NCBI GenBank assembly: GCA_028280325.1
Contig: JANQLZ010000020.1
Location: 1 to 39,359 of the forward strand
DNA length: 39,359 nucleotides
Reading direction: 5' to 3'
Origin: Bacillota bacterium
GTDB taxonomy: Bacteria > Bacillota > UBA994 > PWPR01
Translations under genes and position numbers: made by a program
The notes under the pieces: model-generated
Told to the model about the DNA's origin: nothing
Databases searched by the model: none
Seen by the model: the letters and a program-made list of their open reading frames with translations, nothing else
In this document: positions 1-8,440 of the stretch, in pieces
Numbering within the stretch: position 1 is the stretch's first letter
How the letters are laid out: every line of letters begins with the position of its first letter

Positions 1-375
1 TAGAGACCACAAAAAAATATAAAGTGCTCTAAAGAACATAGCTGATATGACCTTGCCATACCTATTGTTCCTAAATCCAAAGCCTATTAAACCAATATCA
101 GACAGCCCTTCAGCTAGTTGCAAATGATACTTTCTACTACCTACTTCAATGATGTAACCAACAAATATTCTAAATAGTAAAAAGGTAATGCCTACCAGCC
201 AAAATAAAGAAACAATTCGACTGCTCCAGCCCAGTTCACTACTAGTCCTGAAATTGATGCCACTACTATTACCACCGCCTGTAATAATCAAAATTAACCC
301 GACAAGAAAAGCGCTCCAGTAGTTGCCGACCAAAACCTGTTTTGCTCTTATCTTTAGATTACTAATTGACCACAT
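1..375 (-). CDS. DUF975-family integral membrane protein, N-terminal part (runs off the window)
   Basis: An open frame of 125 codons begins at an ATG at 375 and leaves the window at base 1 without a stop. The start is backed by GGAGG at 383-387, seven bases upstream. The N-terminus (MWSISNLKIRAKQVLVGNYW) followed by a hydrophobic stretch is typical of DUF975 proteins, multi-pass membrane proteins of unknown function in Bacillota. At least two hydrophobic segments are visible: residues about 20-35 after the amphipathic start, and about 55-72. The C-terminal half lies outside, so length cannot be checked. The upstream neighbour on this strand is the metalloprotease-like gene, separated by about 230 bases holding a gene remnant, so an operon is unlikely. 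Confidence 0.75.
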   Translation of the reverse strand, partial: MWSISNLKIRAKQVLVGNYWSAFLVGLILIITGGGNSSGINFRTSSELGWSSRIVSLFWLVGITFLLFRIFVGYIIEVGSRKYHLQLAEGLSDIGLIGFGFRNNRYGKVISAMFFRALYIFLWSL

Positions 376-509
376 TCAATATCCTCCAATCTTAAATAAT
401 TAATACTTACATACTGACCTAACTGCATTATATTATATGCTTAACGCTTAAAAAATACCGTAGTACTTTTTTTGCCATATAATCTTAGGTATTCCGATTA
501 CAGCCATGA

Positions 510-641
510 ACTGGGTTTGAACGTACCATTAAAAAAGCCGATGAAGCCCTGTATGAGGGTAAACAGAACGACAAAAACCAGGTTAGCGAAATAAGTACGA
601 TATTATTTTGCCAAATGCCTGAAAATGCTAATAATCTCTGA
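510..641 (+). pseudogene. C-terminal remnant of a GGDEF (diguanylate cyclase) domain
   Basis: In the plus frame that stops at 639-641, the peptide FERTIKKADEALYEGKQNDK followed by NQV matches the end of GGDEF domains, which usually read like ADxALYxAKxxGRNxV. The frame is closed by a TGA at 507-509. The neighbouring frame at about 482-508 reads LGIPITAMN, which could be the preceding strand of the same domain, implying a frameshift. No GGDEF active-site motif, start codon or N-terminal part is present, so this is a decayed gene end rather than a functional gene. Its last 39 bases overlap the 3' end of the gene on the opposite strand at 603-1730. Confidence 0.6.
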
Positions 642-1730
642 GAAGAATTCGTCGATAGTTGGGTAAATATTGCGATTCTTTTCATACTCTATTAGCTTAT
701 TGTAGATAGGTTCTATATAAATGAAGCCTTTGTTAATTTGCTTCTGCAACTCTTGGGCTGCACTTTCCTGACCCTCAAGATGGTAAATTATTCTTGCAGT
801 AGATGCTCTGACAATGTGCTCAATTGCCACAGTCATCCAAGAACCATAAGAAATGAGTTTCATTTCTTGGCTTATCGGCTCAAGTAAGTGACTAGCTTTT
901 AAAATAGGATAACTGTTCTTAAATGCAAGTGGATTGATATATGAGTGAGAAAACTCATGTATAACCATTTCTACCGGGTTTGTTAGATTATCAATCGGGG
1001 CACATATACAATAAGCCTCCAAATCACCATTGGGGTTTTCAATATAGGGACCTTTGCCGCTAGCTGATAAAGGTGCAATAATGATGTTATAACTATCATG
1101 GGTATATCCGTAGAACGTAACAAGCAGCTCAATCATATTTTTTAAGGGTATTTTTGCTTCAAAATCATACACAAACTGATTATATATTTCCAGGCTTTCT
1201 TTACAAAAATCATTGAAATTTGTATCACTTTCAAATTCTTTTAGAGCTATCAAAAATTTTTGTCCTTTTTCAAACCCACCCCATTTCTCTTTTTCTTCCA
1301 TAGCCAGTGCCTTTTCCATGTTTGGATCTTTAAATTCCAAGTTATCATCAACATATAACATAAACCTGGTACTCGTATCAAATGCAAATCCATAATTAAC
1401 CATCTCTTCATATAAAACAACTGCAGGATGTTCTCGATATTCTGCAAAATGTTTTTTTACATTATCCCTGTAAATTGATTCTTTATCCTCAGCAATTATA
1501 TGTCCGCCTTCATATTTAAGATCAAAATCTGCCAAATATTGAATGACAGTTAGGAGTTCAATATTTTTATTAACTGACACATTGTAATTTAAGTTGACTA
1601 AATTATTATCTTCTATCGTTGATTGTCGTGTGCAATTTGTCAAAAAATAAAGGAGCAAAAAAACAGCTGTCGTCACAATAAGAGTTCTTTTGTTTAGTAT
1701 ACCTGCAAGTGAAAATTTTTCTGGTTTCAA
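603..1730 (-). CDS. Membrane-anchored HExxH zinc-metalloprotease-like protein (DUF4932-like)
   Basis: A 375-residue protein with an N-terminal hydrophobic segment (about residues 14-32, ending LTNC, a possible but imperfect lipobox) and a long extracytoplasmic body. The zinc-site motif HEFSHSY lies at about residue 259, preceded by hydrophobic residues, as in gluzincin-type metalloproteases; the overall pattern resembles DUF4932 proteins. The start is a TTG at 1730. The codon just upstream is an in-frame stop (TAA) and an AAGGA-like site lies about 11 bases upstream, so no earlier start is possible. It follows the ABC permease gene on the same strand after 47 bases and is probably the last gene of the kinase-regulator-transporter cassette. 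Proteolytic activity is inferred from the motif only; the substrate is unknown. Confidence 0.6.
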   Translation of the reverse strand: MKPEKFSLAGILNKRTLIVTTAVFLLLYFLTNCTRQSTIEDNNLVNLNYNVSVNKNIELLTVIQYLADFDLKYEGGHIIAEDKESIYRDNVKKHFAEYREHPAVVLYEEMVNYGFAFDTSTRFMLYVDDNLEFKDPNMEKALAMEEKEKWGGFEKGQKFLIALKEFESDTNFNDFCKESLEIYNQFVYDFEAKIPLKNMIELLVTFYGYTHDSYNIIIAPLSASGKGPYIENPNGDLEAYCICAPIDNLTNPVEMVIHEFSHSYINPLAFKNSYPILKASHLLEPISQEMKLISYGSWMTVAIEHIVRASTARIIYHLEGQESAAQELQKQINKGFIYIEPIYNKLIEYEKNRNIYPTIDEFFSEIISIFRHLAK

Positions 1731-1777
1731 TTAGCAAAACATCCTTCAATGACAAAGTTGATTATTTAAATATATTT

Positions 1778-2344
1778 TTAGTTGCTTAGCACCTCAGCCA
1801 CATGCATTGCTTTAAGGCCAATTATAATACTGGCTATTAGCTGAAATATTATTACTATTAACACTAAGCCAGTATTAACAGATGACATTACCAATAAGTT
1901 GCTAATATATGGAAGTATGCCATACCAAAAAATCGCAATAATGATTGACGCCAAAATACTGATTAAAATTGAATACATTAAAGGGAACAACTCCATATCA
2001 GTTTCAGATGCCCCAATGATTATTAAAGCTTGGTATTGCTTCTGTTTTCGTATCATATCTACAACCAGGATGCTCATCTGAAACAATAAAGCAACGACAA
2101 GAACCAGCAAGGTCATTAGTGAAATTAGCAGCTCAGTTCTAGTTTGGGGAGCTTTTATTGGACGGACGGGATTGACTTCCAAAGTCTGATTTGAACTGCT
2201 TGAACTGCCAGGGACAAAAGCTGACATTTCCCACATCATTGTCTGATAATATATTAAAAGCGAACTGGAAACAGCCAAAACTAAACCAATCAACAATATT
2301 TTTCGCCAATCTCTTAAAGCTATTCTAAAAGCTAATATATGCAT
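1778..2344 (-). CDS. Short FtsX-like ABC transporter permease
   Basis: About 188 residues from the ATG at 2344 (MHILAFRIALRDWRKILL). An open frame continues 14 codons upstream, but it lies inside the ATPase gene; the chosen start overlaps the ATPase stop by 13 bases, which suggests translational coupling. There are four predicted membrane helices: one near the N-terminus (about 15-33), then after a short serine-rich extracytoplasmic loop of about 45 residues three more (about 75-97, 118-140, 145-170). This is the 1+3 topology of FtsX/MacB-type permeases, but the extracytoplasmic domain is far smaller than in the partner permease at 3020-4282. The two permeases with the ATPase between them probably form an asymmetric transporter. 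Confidence 0.7.
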   Translation of the reverse strand: MHILAFRIALRDWRKILLIGLVLAVSSSLLIYYQTMMWEMSAFVPGSSSSSNQTLEVNPVRPIKAPQTRTELLISLMTLLVLVVALLFQMSILVVDMIRKQKQYQALIIIGASETDMELFPLMYSILISILASIIIAIFWYGILPYISNLLVMSSVNTGLVLIVIIFQLIASIIIGLKAMHVAEVLSN

Positions 2345-3027
2345 GATTCTCTCGCCTTTAAACAACCATCGACTAATTCCACACACCTGCTGGCATATTG
2401 GGTCAATTGCTGATTATGAGTAACCATTAATATAGATGTGTCGGTTTTATTGGGTAAAGATACGAGCATTTTTGTGATACCATGGGCAAGCTTTTGATCA
2501 AGGTTTCCAGTCGGCTCATCAGCGAGAATGATTTGGGGGCTATTAGCAAGTGCTCTGGCGATACCTAATCTTTGCAGTTCTCCTCCAGATAAGTGCTTTG
2601 GATAATGATACATCCGGTGATCTAATTCGAGCATTTTTAGTAAATTCTTTGAACGAGACTCTGCCTCGATATACTTCTTTCCAACAGTGAAAAGCGGGAC
2701 CATTACATTTTCAAGGGCTGTAAGTCCTTTTAGTAATCTAAAGTCCTGAAAGATAAATCCAATATTTTCTCGCCTTATTCGAAGCATCTGCTTTTCAGTG
2801 CATTCGCTAATATTGACACCACAAACTTCAATAGTGCCTTTATCAATTGGAGTCAACCCTGCTACTACATGCAAAACAGTAGACTTTCCAGAACCGGACG
2901 GCCCTAACAACATTACAGTTTCGCCTTGTTTTATGGTTAATTCAACACCCTTTAACACTTCTACTGTATTACTGGATTTGCAAAATGATTTATAGCAATT
3001 GCTGATTTTAAGGACGATGCTATTCAC
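2332..3027 (-). CDS. ABC transporter ATPase, LolD/MacB family
   Basis: A 231-residue ATPase with all canonical motifs: Walker A GPSGSGKS (about 42-49), Q-loop in IFQDFRLL, signature LSGGELQR, Walker B IILADEPTGNLD and switch histidine in MVTHN. The DEPTGNLD form and the size fit the LolD/MacB/FtsE subgroup that works with FtsX-type permeases on lipoproteins, peptides or cell-envelope substrates rather than solute uptake. The start is a GTG at 3027, overlapping the upstream permease gene by 8 bases, with GGAGG nine bases before it. It sits between two FtsX-like permeases. The substrate cannot be read from the sequence; antimicrobial-peptide detoxification is one family role, given the adjacent two-component system. 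Confidence 0.9.
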   Translation of the reverse strand: MNSIVLKISNCYKSFCKSSNTVEVLKGVELTIKQGETVMLLGPSGSGKSTVLHVVAGLTPIDKGTIEVCGVNISECTEKQMLRIRRENIGFIFQDFRLLKGLTALENVMVPLFTVGKKYIEAESRSKNLLKMLELDHRMYHYPKHLSGGELQRLGIARALANSPQIILADEPTGNLDQKLAHGITKMLVSLPNKTDTSILMVTHNQQLTQYASRCVELVDGCLKARESCIY

Positions 3028-4282
3028 TTCGAAGAACCTCCAAACTTTTCTTTCTATTCGGTAGCATAACTAATGAAACGATAAGACTTACAACTATGTT
3101 ATAAGGAATTATTAGAAAAAAGCTAATTATACTAATGCTAGTAGACAATAACTGCCCGCTTCTAATATAAGATAGTGTTATCGGGAAAATCAGTCCTGCT
3201 ACAATTGTTATAAACGATATCGCCATGATTTCGATTGCCACACTAAGCATCAGCTTAAATCTAGTTACTCCCAGAGACATTAGCTGAACATATGATGAAT
3301 TTCTGTTTTGGAGTACCAGTACTAAGATACATATTAATACCAGCGACCCAATAAAACAGACGACTAACAACAAACTGCCAGCATGTTTTTCCAAGTCAGT
3401 AATTTCCTTGGACATTCCTGTAATAATATCTGTAGCTCTAATTGCATAAAATCCTGCATAAGAGTCTGAAATGCTTATGGCTTTTTCAAGCAGCTCTTCC
3501 TCTGATAGTTCTCTCATTCTAACACCAGCACGGTTAACTTTGTTATCTGCATTTGAAATATCTTGCAATATACTTAAAGGGAAAACAACGACTATAGCAT
3601 CATTCTTTTCAAGATGATCTCTGGCAATAGCTGATATTTTCACATTGACCCATTCACCATTTTCATTATCTATATAATCGATTCCTGAAGCTTTATGTGA
3701 AAGACCAATTGCTAATGGTTCTCCTCCTGATTCAACTATTTTTGGTATAAAGACATTAAACCTGTCTCCAATATTTAACCCTGAATTAAGATAAGATTTG
3801 GTTGCGATAACCATCACTGGCCGGCCAGCTTTATCCCATTCTTTAAAATCTGTTATGTATTGAAACTCCCCTTTAACAATATCTTGCGCCGGGGTTCTTG
3901 TTGTCAACCTTAAACCAGTAACCAGACAGTGCTTAGCGCTAATATCAATTTTATGCTGGCCAACTAAAACGAGTTGGTAGGTAATGTTATGATCAACACT
4001 AACATTGCACACTTCGCCTGTTTCGAATAACTGAAAGGACCATTTTGGAATAGTACCATCAAGCCCTGAAATAAAGACCGGTTTACTCTCACTTTTCAGC
4101 AATAAGATTTCTCCGGCAGTAGAACTGATAATTGGCTCACGTGAAAATTCAATAAATAAAGCATTTGATACTGAGGTAGCTGAAATTACAAATACAATTA
4201 ATATGTTAATGATTACAAAGGGTATAAAAAGCTTATGATCAGTTACAAGAGAGCTCTTAATTAAAGTTATTACTAATCTCAA
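3020..4282 (-). CDS. FtsX-like ABC transporter permease (large)
   Basis: About 420 residues with one N-terminal helix (about 18-40), a large extracytoplasmic domain of roughly 250 residues, then three C-terminal helices, the FtsX/MacB permease plan. A GTG at 4291 is in frame but falls inside the ribosome binding site; the TTG at 4282 has GGAGG exactly eight bases upstream (4291-4295) and is the better start. The gene lies 52 bases downstream of the response regulator and overlaps the ATPase by 8 bases, so expression is probably controlled by that two-component system. With the ATPase and the short permease it should form a cell-envelope ABC transporter; the cargo is unknown. Confidence 0.8.
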   Translation of the reverse strand: MRLVITLIKSSLVTDHKLFIPFVIINILIVFVISATSVSNALFIEFSREPIISSTAGEILLLKSESKPVFISGLDGTIPKWSFQLFETGEVCNVSVDHNITYQLVLVGQHKIDISAKHCLVTGLRLTTRTPAQDIVKGEFQYITDFKEWDKAGRPVMVIATKSYLNSGLNIGDRFNVFIPKIVESGGEPLAIGLSHKASGIDYIDNENGEWVNVKISAIARDHLEKNDAIVVVFPLSILQDISNADNKVNRAGVRMRELSEEELLEKAISISDSYAGFYAIRATDIITGMSKEITDLEKHAGSLLLVVCFIGSLVLICILVLVLQNRNSSYVQLMSLGVTRFKLMLSVAIEIMAISFITIVAGLIFPITLSYIRSGQLLSTSISIISFFLIIPYNIVVSLIVSLVMLPNRKKSLEVLRSE

Positions 4283-4334
4283 AAACTTCACCTCCTATAT
4301 AATGCTGTACATAAACAGTGAGATATTGTCGATC

Positions 4335-5033
4335 TTAAGAATCAGATGGCGGCTCAAATTTGTAACCGACACCCCATACAGTTTTAATCAGCTGTGGTTT
4401 TTCAGGGTTGTTTTCGAGTTTCTTTCTCAGTTTGCGAATGTGAACAGCAACAGTATTTAAATCACCGGCATAGTTATAACCCCAAATCTGATCGTATAGC
4501 TGCTGACGAGTAAACACTCTGCGAGGATTATTGGCTAAAAAACTCAACAGTTGAAATGATTTATTGTTGAGGTGGATTAACTTATTATTGAGATAAACGC
4601 TGTGAGCATCGAGATCAATAATCAGGTTATCGTACTTAAGGCTGCTCGGTAACTCCGCTTTTGACAACACCTTATACCTTCTGATATGAGCCTTGACCCT
4701 GGCCACCAACTCCCTGGGACTAAACGGCTTAGTCATATAATCATCGGCTCCAAAACCCAGGGATAAAACCTTGTCAATATCGCTTTGTCTGGCGCTGAGC
4801 ATTAAAATAGGAATATTTGACTTGAACCTGATTAGCTTGCACAATTCCATACCATCAAGCCCCGGCATCATGATATCGAGGATTATCAAAGAAGGCTGTA
4901 GCGCTCGATACAGCTTTAAGGCCTGCTCAGCATTATGGGCAATGGCAACAGAAAAGCTTTCTTGCACCAAATAATCTCTGATCAGCAGCGCTATTTCTTT
5001 TTCATCATCAACAACCAGTATCAACTCGCTCAT
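4335..5033 (-). CDS. OmpR/PhoB-family response regulator
   Basis: A 232-residue regulator. The receiver domain (about 1-120) shows the acidic pair at D9/D10, the phospho-acceptor D53 in LIILDIMMPGLDG and the conserved lysine in DDYMTKPFSPREL. The C-terminal winged-helix domain (about 135-228) ends with the typical VWGVGYKFE strand. The ATG at 5033 has GGAG about nine bases upstream. The kinase gene lies 81 bases upstream on the same strand. The likely role is phosphorylation-dependent activation of the downstream ABC transporter and protease genes, inferred from position; no operator was recognised. Confidence 0.93.
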   Translation of the reverse strand: MSELILVVDDEKEIALLIRDYLVQESFSVAIAHNAEQALKLYRALQPSLIILDIMMPGLDGMELCKLIRFKSNIPILMLSARQSDIDKVLSLGFGADDYMTKPFSPRELVARVKAHIRRYKVLSKAELPSSLKYDNLIIDLDAHSVYLNNKLIHLNNKSFQLLSFLANNPRRVFTRQQLYDQIWGYNYAGDLNTVAVHIRKLRKKLENNPEKPQLIKTVWGVGYKFEPPSDS

Positions 5034-5114
5034 TATATTACTGCTCCGTTCTTAAAAATTCTGCCTGAAATAAATCACTATTCCTTTTGTTCCTCACGCT
5101 CCCAGCTACAATAT

Positions 5115-6602
5115 TTAAGTGTTCATCAATGGCAGCTTTATTGAAACCGTTGTGCTCTCTCCCTGCTCACTGGCAATGCTTATTTCCCCACCGTGCAGAC
5201 TAATTATTTCCTGACAGATAGCTAAACCCATACCTGCGCCTCCTGCTTTATTGGCCTCTTTAGGTACAAAGGTAAAGAACCTGTCAAAGACCTTATCTAT
5301 AATATCTGCATCGATTCCAATCCCATCATCTGCTATATTAATTTGCAGATACTTATCAATGACCTTAGTAGAAATCTTTATTGTGCTGGCCCCAAATTTA
5401 ATTGAGTTTTCAAGAATATTTCTGATTACTCTGTTAATTTGGTTAATATCTATGTTTAGCATTTGGCTGCCAGCAGCGTTATCTAAAACAATATTAACTT
5501 TTTGAGTACTTTTTAACAGTGGTTGCAGCAGATCAGAACTGTCTACCGGTCGGCAGTTAATCTTTAACTGACCCAACTCCAGCTGAGAAAAAGTGAACAG
5601 GTCATTGATCATAAAATCTAAATTCTCTGTCTTTTCTTTTATAACTTGATAATACCTCTCCCGATCAGCCTGATTAACGGCAACCTGGTCTATTAAACCC
5701 TCGACATAGCCCTTAATTGAGGTAATAGGGGTGCGCAAATCATGGGCTATATTGCCAATTAGCAGTTTGCGGGCTGTAGCGTCTTCATCCAGTTTTTGCC
5801 TGCTCTCCGCCAGCTGTTTTCTCATATCTTGAAACTGATTGCAAAATTCACCCATTTCGTTTTTACTATGAAAAGTTATAGGGTGATTATAATCCTCTTC
5901 AGCCATTTTACAGGCGGCCTGATTAAGCTCGGCTAAAGGGTAGAGTATTTTCCGGTCAATTGTCCTGGATAGCAGCCAGACCATCAATATTAAAGACAAT
6001 AGAGTTGACCAGACCACATATTTCCCTTGCGACATTACCTTTCTGACAAGGATAGTAGATGCTGCTCCATAGTTAATAAATAAGGTGCCTTTAGCAACAT
6101 TTTGATTATTAGTCTTAATATTAAAGTTGTAAGGAAACCAAAACTTGAACTCTTCTTGAGAGTTCAATACACTGCGCGTATTGATATTGCTAAAGATTGT
6201 CGTAGATATTGCATATAAACTCACTGAGAAACTGATGGTATTGTCCTGAACATAGTCCTGACTTTTCAAACCCAGTGAACCGATATCTTTGTGAACGGAA
6301 TCATAAAGCACTGTGTTGTTTAAATCATAAACAATCACCCTTCCTAAACCATCCTTCAGAAAAGGATCAATAATCTCCGAGAATGTATCATAATCATTGA
6401 TATGACTATAGTTATTTGCAATCTCTTCGGAAAGGGATTCAACCAGTTTCACTCCGGATGATATATCGGCATATTCTGGTGAGCTGAATATATTTTTAGA
6501 AATAATTGAGTTGCCCCAAAACAGCACAATAATGGGCACAACAACGACGCTGATTAACAGTATTAACAACAGGGCTTTTAACTTAACTGTTTTCTGTTCC
6601 AT
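5115..6602 (-). CDS. Membrane sensor histidine kinase
   Basis: A 495-residue kinase. An N-terminal helix (about 8-30) and a second helix (about 193-213) bracket an extracytoplasmic sensor of about 160 residues without a recognised domain. A HAMP linker follows (RKILYPLAELNQAAC onwards), then a HisKA domain with the phospho-accepting H287 in NIAHDLRTPITSIKGY, then the HATPase domain with N-box (ILENSIKFG), G1 (DDGIGID) and G2 (GAGMGLAIC). A ribosome binding site AGGAGAGGTG precedes the ATG at 6602. It is the first gene of the cassette with the response regulator. The signal is unknown; detection of envelope-active peptides would fit the transporter neighbours but is inference. Confidence 0.92.
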   Translation of the reverse strand: MEQKTVKLKALLLILLISVVVVPIIVLFWGNSIISKNIFSSPEYADISSGVKLVESLSEEIANNYSHINDYDTFSEIIDPFLKDGLGRVIVYDLNNTVLYDSVHKDIGSLGLKSQDYVQDNTISFSVSLYAISTTIFSNINTRSVLNSQEEFKFWFPYNFNIKTNNQNVAKGTLFINYGAASTILVRKVMSQGKYVVWSTLLSLILMVWLLSRTIDRKILYPLAELNQAACKMAEEDYNHPITFHSKNEMGEFCNQFQDMRKQLAESRQKLDEDATARKLLIGNIAHDLRTPITSIKGYVEGLIDQVAVNQADRERYYQVIKEKTENLDFMINDLFTFSQLELGQLKINCRPVDSSDLLQPLLKSTQKVNIVLDNAAGSQMLNIDINQINRVIRNILENSIKFGASTIKISTKVIDKYLQINIADDGIGIDADIIDKVFDRFFTFVPKEANKAGGAGMGLAICQEIISLHGGEISIASEQGESTTVSIKLPLMNT

Positions 6603-6690
6603 AGTACACCTCTCCTACTTAATGTTACTCCAATTTTAGTCGGTAAACCTGGTAAAAGAATAAAAAAAGTATTAAACTTTTATAAACTGC

Positions 6691-6720
6691 TTGATCTGCG
6701 GGTTATGGTAAAGTTATAAT
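6691..6720 (+). promoter_or_regulatory. Sigma-A-type promoter for the acetyltransferase gene
   Basis: TTGATC at 6691-6696 and TATAAT at 6715-6720 are separated by 18 bases. The -10 box is perfect and the -35 matches four of six positions. It lies 48 bases before the ATG at 6769. Confidence 0.6.
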
Positions 6721-6768
6721 GTTTAGAATACAAATTTTGCCAAGTATGCTTGAGAGGAGCTTGACAGG

Positions 6769-7323
6769 ATGGAAATTATAAAAATAACTGAGCTATCTGC
6801 TGAGGACTTAGCTTCATTTGGCAGGTATGGCTATACGGCCGATGAGCAATATGTAGTTGAAAGGTATCAGGTTAATGAGGAGCTGTTTTTTAAAGTCAGC
6901 AAAACAACCCTGACAGAACCCTATATTAAAGAATGGGAATCTACTGCAGATGATTTTTCATATTACCACAAAACTCTAAAACAGGGCCTGTCATTTGGGG
7001 CTTATATTAATGACCAGCTGGTTGGGGTAGCACTGGTTGAAAGAAAATCGTGGAACAACTCTTTTGTTATCAGTTTAATTCATGTCTCCGAGCAATATCA
7101 AGGACAGGGAATCGGCTCCAGGCTATTGGCTCAGGTAAAAGAAACAGCTCTGACCAACCAAATAAGAATTATCTCCTTAGAAACGCAGAACACCAATGTC
7201 AATGCTATTGAGTTCTACAAAAAAAATGGCTATGAAATAGATTCCCTGGACATCTCTTTATATGATAACAACTATCCTGAAAATGAAGTGGCCTTTTTCA
7301 TGAAGCTAAAAATTTTTAGCTAA
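6769..7323 (+). CDS. GNAT N-acetyltransferase, streptothricin-acetyltransferase-like
   Basis: A 184-residue GNAT protein. The acetyl-CoA loop is at HVSEQYQGQGIGSRLL (about 107-122), followed by LETQNTNVNAIEFYKKNGYE, an arrangement seen in streptothricin acetyltransferases (Sat/SatA), which also share the late SLYDNN element and a C-terminal strand with a Phe/Trp-rich core. GAGAGGAG lies about nine bases before the ATG. The gene stands alone on the plus strand, divergent from the kinase gene and convergent with the kinase-fold gene at 7361. A role in resistance to streptothricin-like antibiotics is plausible from similarity recalled by eye, but the substrate is unproven. Confidence 0.7.
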   Translation: MEIIKITELSAEDLASFGRYGYTADEQYVVERYQVNEELFFKVSKTTLTEPYIKEWESTADDFSYYHKTLKQGLSFGAYINDQLVGVALVERKSWNNSFVISLIHVSEQYQGQGIGSRLLAQVKETALTNQIRIISLETQNTNVNAIEFYKKNGYEIDSLDISLYDNNYPENEVAFFMKLKIFS

Positions 7324-7360
7324 AGCCCAGCAGTTTAGGTTATAGAGTTTAATAAAGCTT

Positions 7361-8371
7361 TTATCTGACTGTTAATCTACCAGCCTTAATATCCTCTATC
7401 GAACTGTTGATATAATTCTGCTTGATTTTTGCCGTCAATCTCCCAATCCACTCCGGGTAATTTGAGGTGTCTTTGATATCAAGTGATCTTCTTAAACTAG
7501 CAATGAAGAATAATCTATGTAATCTTAAAAAGTCTGGAAAGTGATTTAACATCTCTTCATCAAATGAAGTTTTTCTTTTATATCCCTGGATGAACAGCTT
7601 AAGTTTTTGGTTATTCAAATCTAAGGGTTTATTATAGAACAGGCTCCGGACAGCAAATAGAATATCTGCTCCAAACCATAGTTTAACCATATCATCAAAA
7701 TCAATTATAGTAATGTCTCTATCATTCCAAAGAATATTATCTATATCAAAATCAAAGTGAATTAAGCCAAAATTATCGTTATCAATGGGAATCTTTTTTA
7801 GTGAGGCGCTTAATGCTTGATATTCCTGTAATAAGAATTGCTCATACTCAGATATATATTGCTTAATAAATTCAAGTAATACTTTGTATGACAATCTGCT
7901 ATTAGCTATGTCCTGAGGAACTTTTTTTAACAGACAATGCAACTCGCCCAGTTTTGAGCCCCAGGTAACAGTCCTTTCGTCATCGATCTGATCTACCTCA
8001 AAGACCTGCCCATTTGCTTTTTCGAAAAGCACGACAGTAAAAACCCCTAATTCCGTTTTTACAATTTCGAGGTACCTATTAGCTTGTGATTTAACGGGCA
8101 CACTCACATTTAGCCCATTCTCCAACAAGTACCTTAAAACTGCGATTTCATCTTCAATAAGCCTGATATCTTTTTCTAAAACCGAATTAAACCTCAAAAT
8201 ATAGCTTTTACCGTTGGCCTTAACTTGAAACACAAAATTAGCACTGGCACGAATGTACTTTATGGAGTCAACTTCACTAAACCACTTTTCAGCAAAGGCA
8301 GCAGCTAAAGGTGAACTGCGATGTGCGGTTAAGGTATTTACTACTTTATTCATTAAAGATAGTTTCATCAT
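7361..8371 (-). CDS. APH/choline-kinase-fold phosphotransferase
   Basis: A 336-residue protein with the kinase-fold catalytic loop HFDFDIDNILW (about 213-223; the H-x-D-x4-N pattern of aminoglycoside/choline kinases) and the metal-binding IIDFDDM about 12 residues later. The N-terminal lobe includes YILRFN, a likely ATP-contacting lysine-strand variant, so the lysine should be checked. It resembles the YerI/SrkA-type subgroup more than true aminoglycoside kinases. The start has two adjacent ATG codons at 8371; AGAGGTG lies about 13 bases upstream. It follows thiE by 69 bases on the same strand, so it could be co-transcribed with thiamine salvage and might act on a pathway alcohol, but nothing in the sequence proves that. 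Confidence 0.7.
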   Translation of the reverse strand: MMKLSLMNKVVNTLTAHRSSPLAAAFAEKWFSEVDSIKYIRASANFVFQVKANGKSYILRFNSVLEKDIRLIEDEIAVLRYLLENGLNVSVPVKSQANRYLEIVKTELGVFTVVLFEKANGQVFEVDQIDDERTVTWGSKLGELHCLLKKVPQDIANSRLSYKVLLEFIKQYISEYEQFLLQEYQALSASLKKIPIDNDNFGLIHFDFDIDNILWNDRDITIIDFDDMVKLWFGADILFAVRSLFYNKPLDLNNQKLKLFIQGYKRKTSFDEEMLNHFPDFLRLHRLFFIASLRRSLDIKDTSNYPEWIGRLTAKIKQNYINSSIEDIKAGRLTVR

Positions 8372-8440
8372 GGTAAGAGTTTTATCACCTCTTTATTTAT
8401 TATCAGTATTCAAGCATGAACAGCTTACTGAAATTAAGTA

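Noticed and set aside
449-475. AT-rich hairpin (AAAAAATAC...GTACTTTTTTT) as a terminator
   Set aside because: The GC-containing part of the stem is only three pairs; too weak to call.
485-685. A 66-codon minus-strand frame
   Set aside because: It is antisense to the GGDEF remnant and overlaps the end of the HExxH gene; it has no ribosome binding site and its composition is not protein-like.
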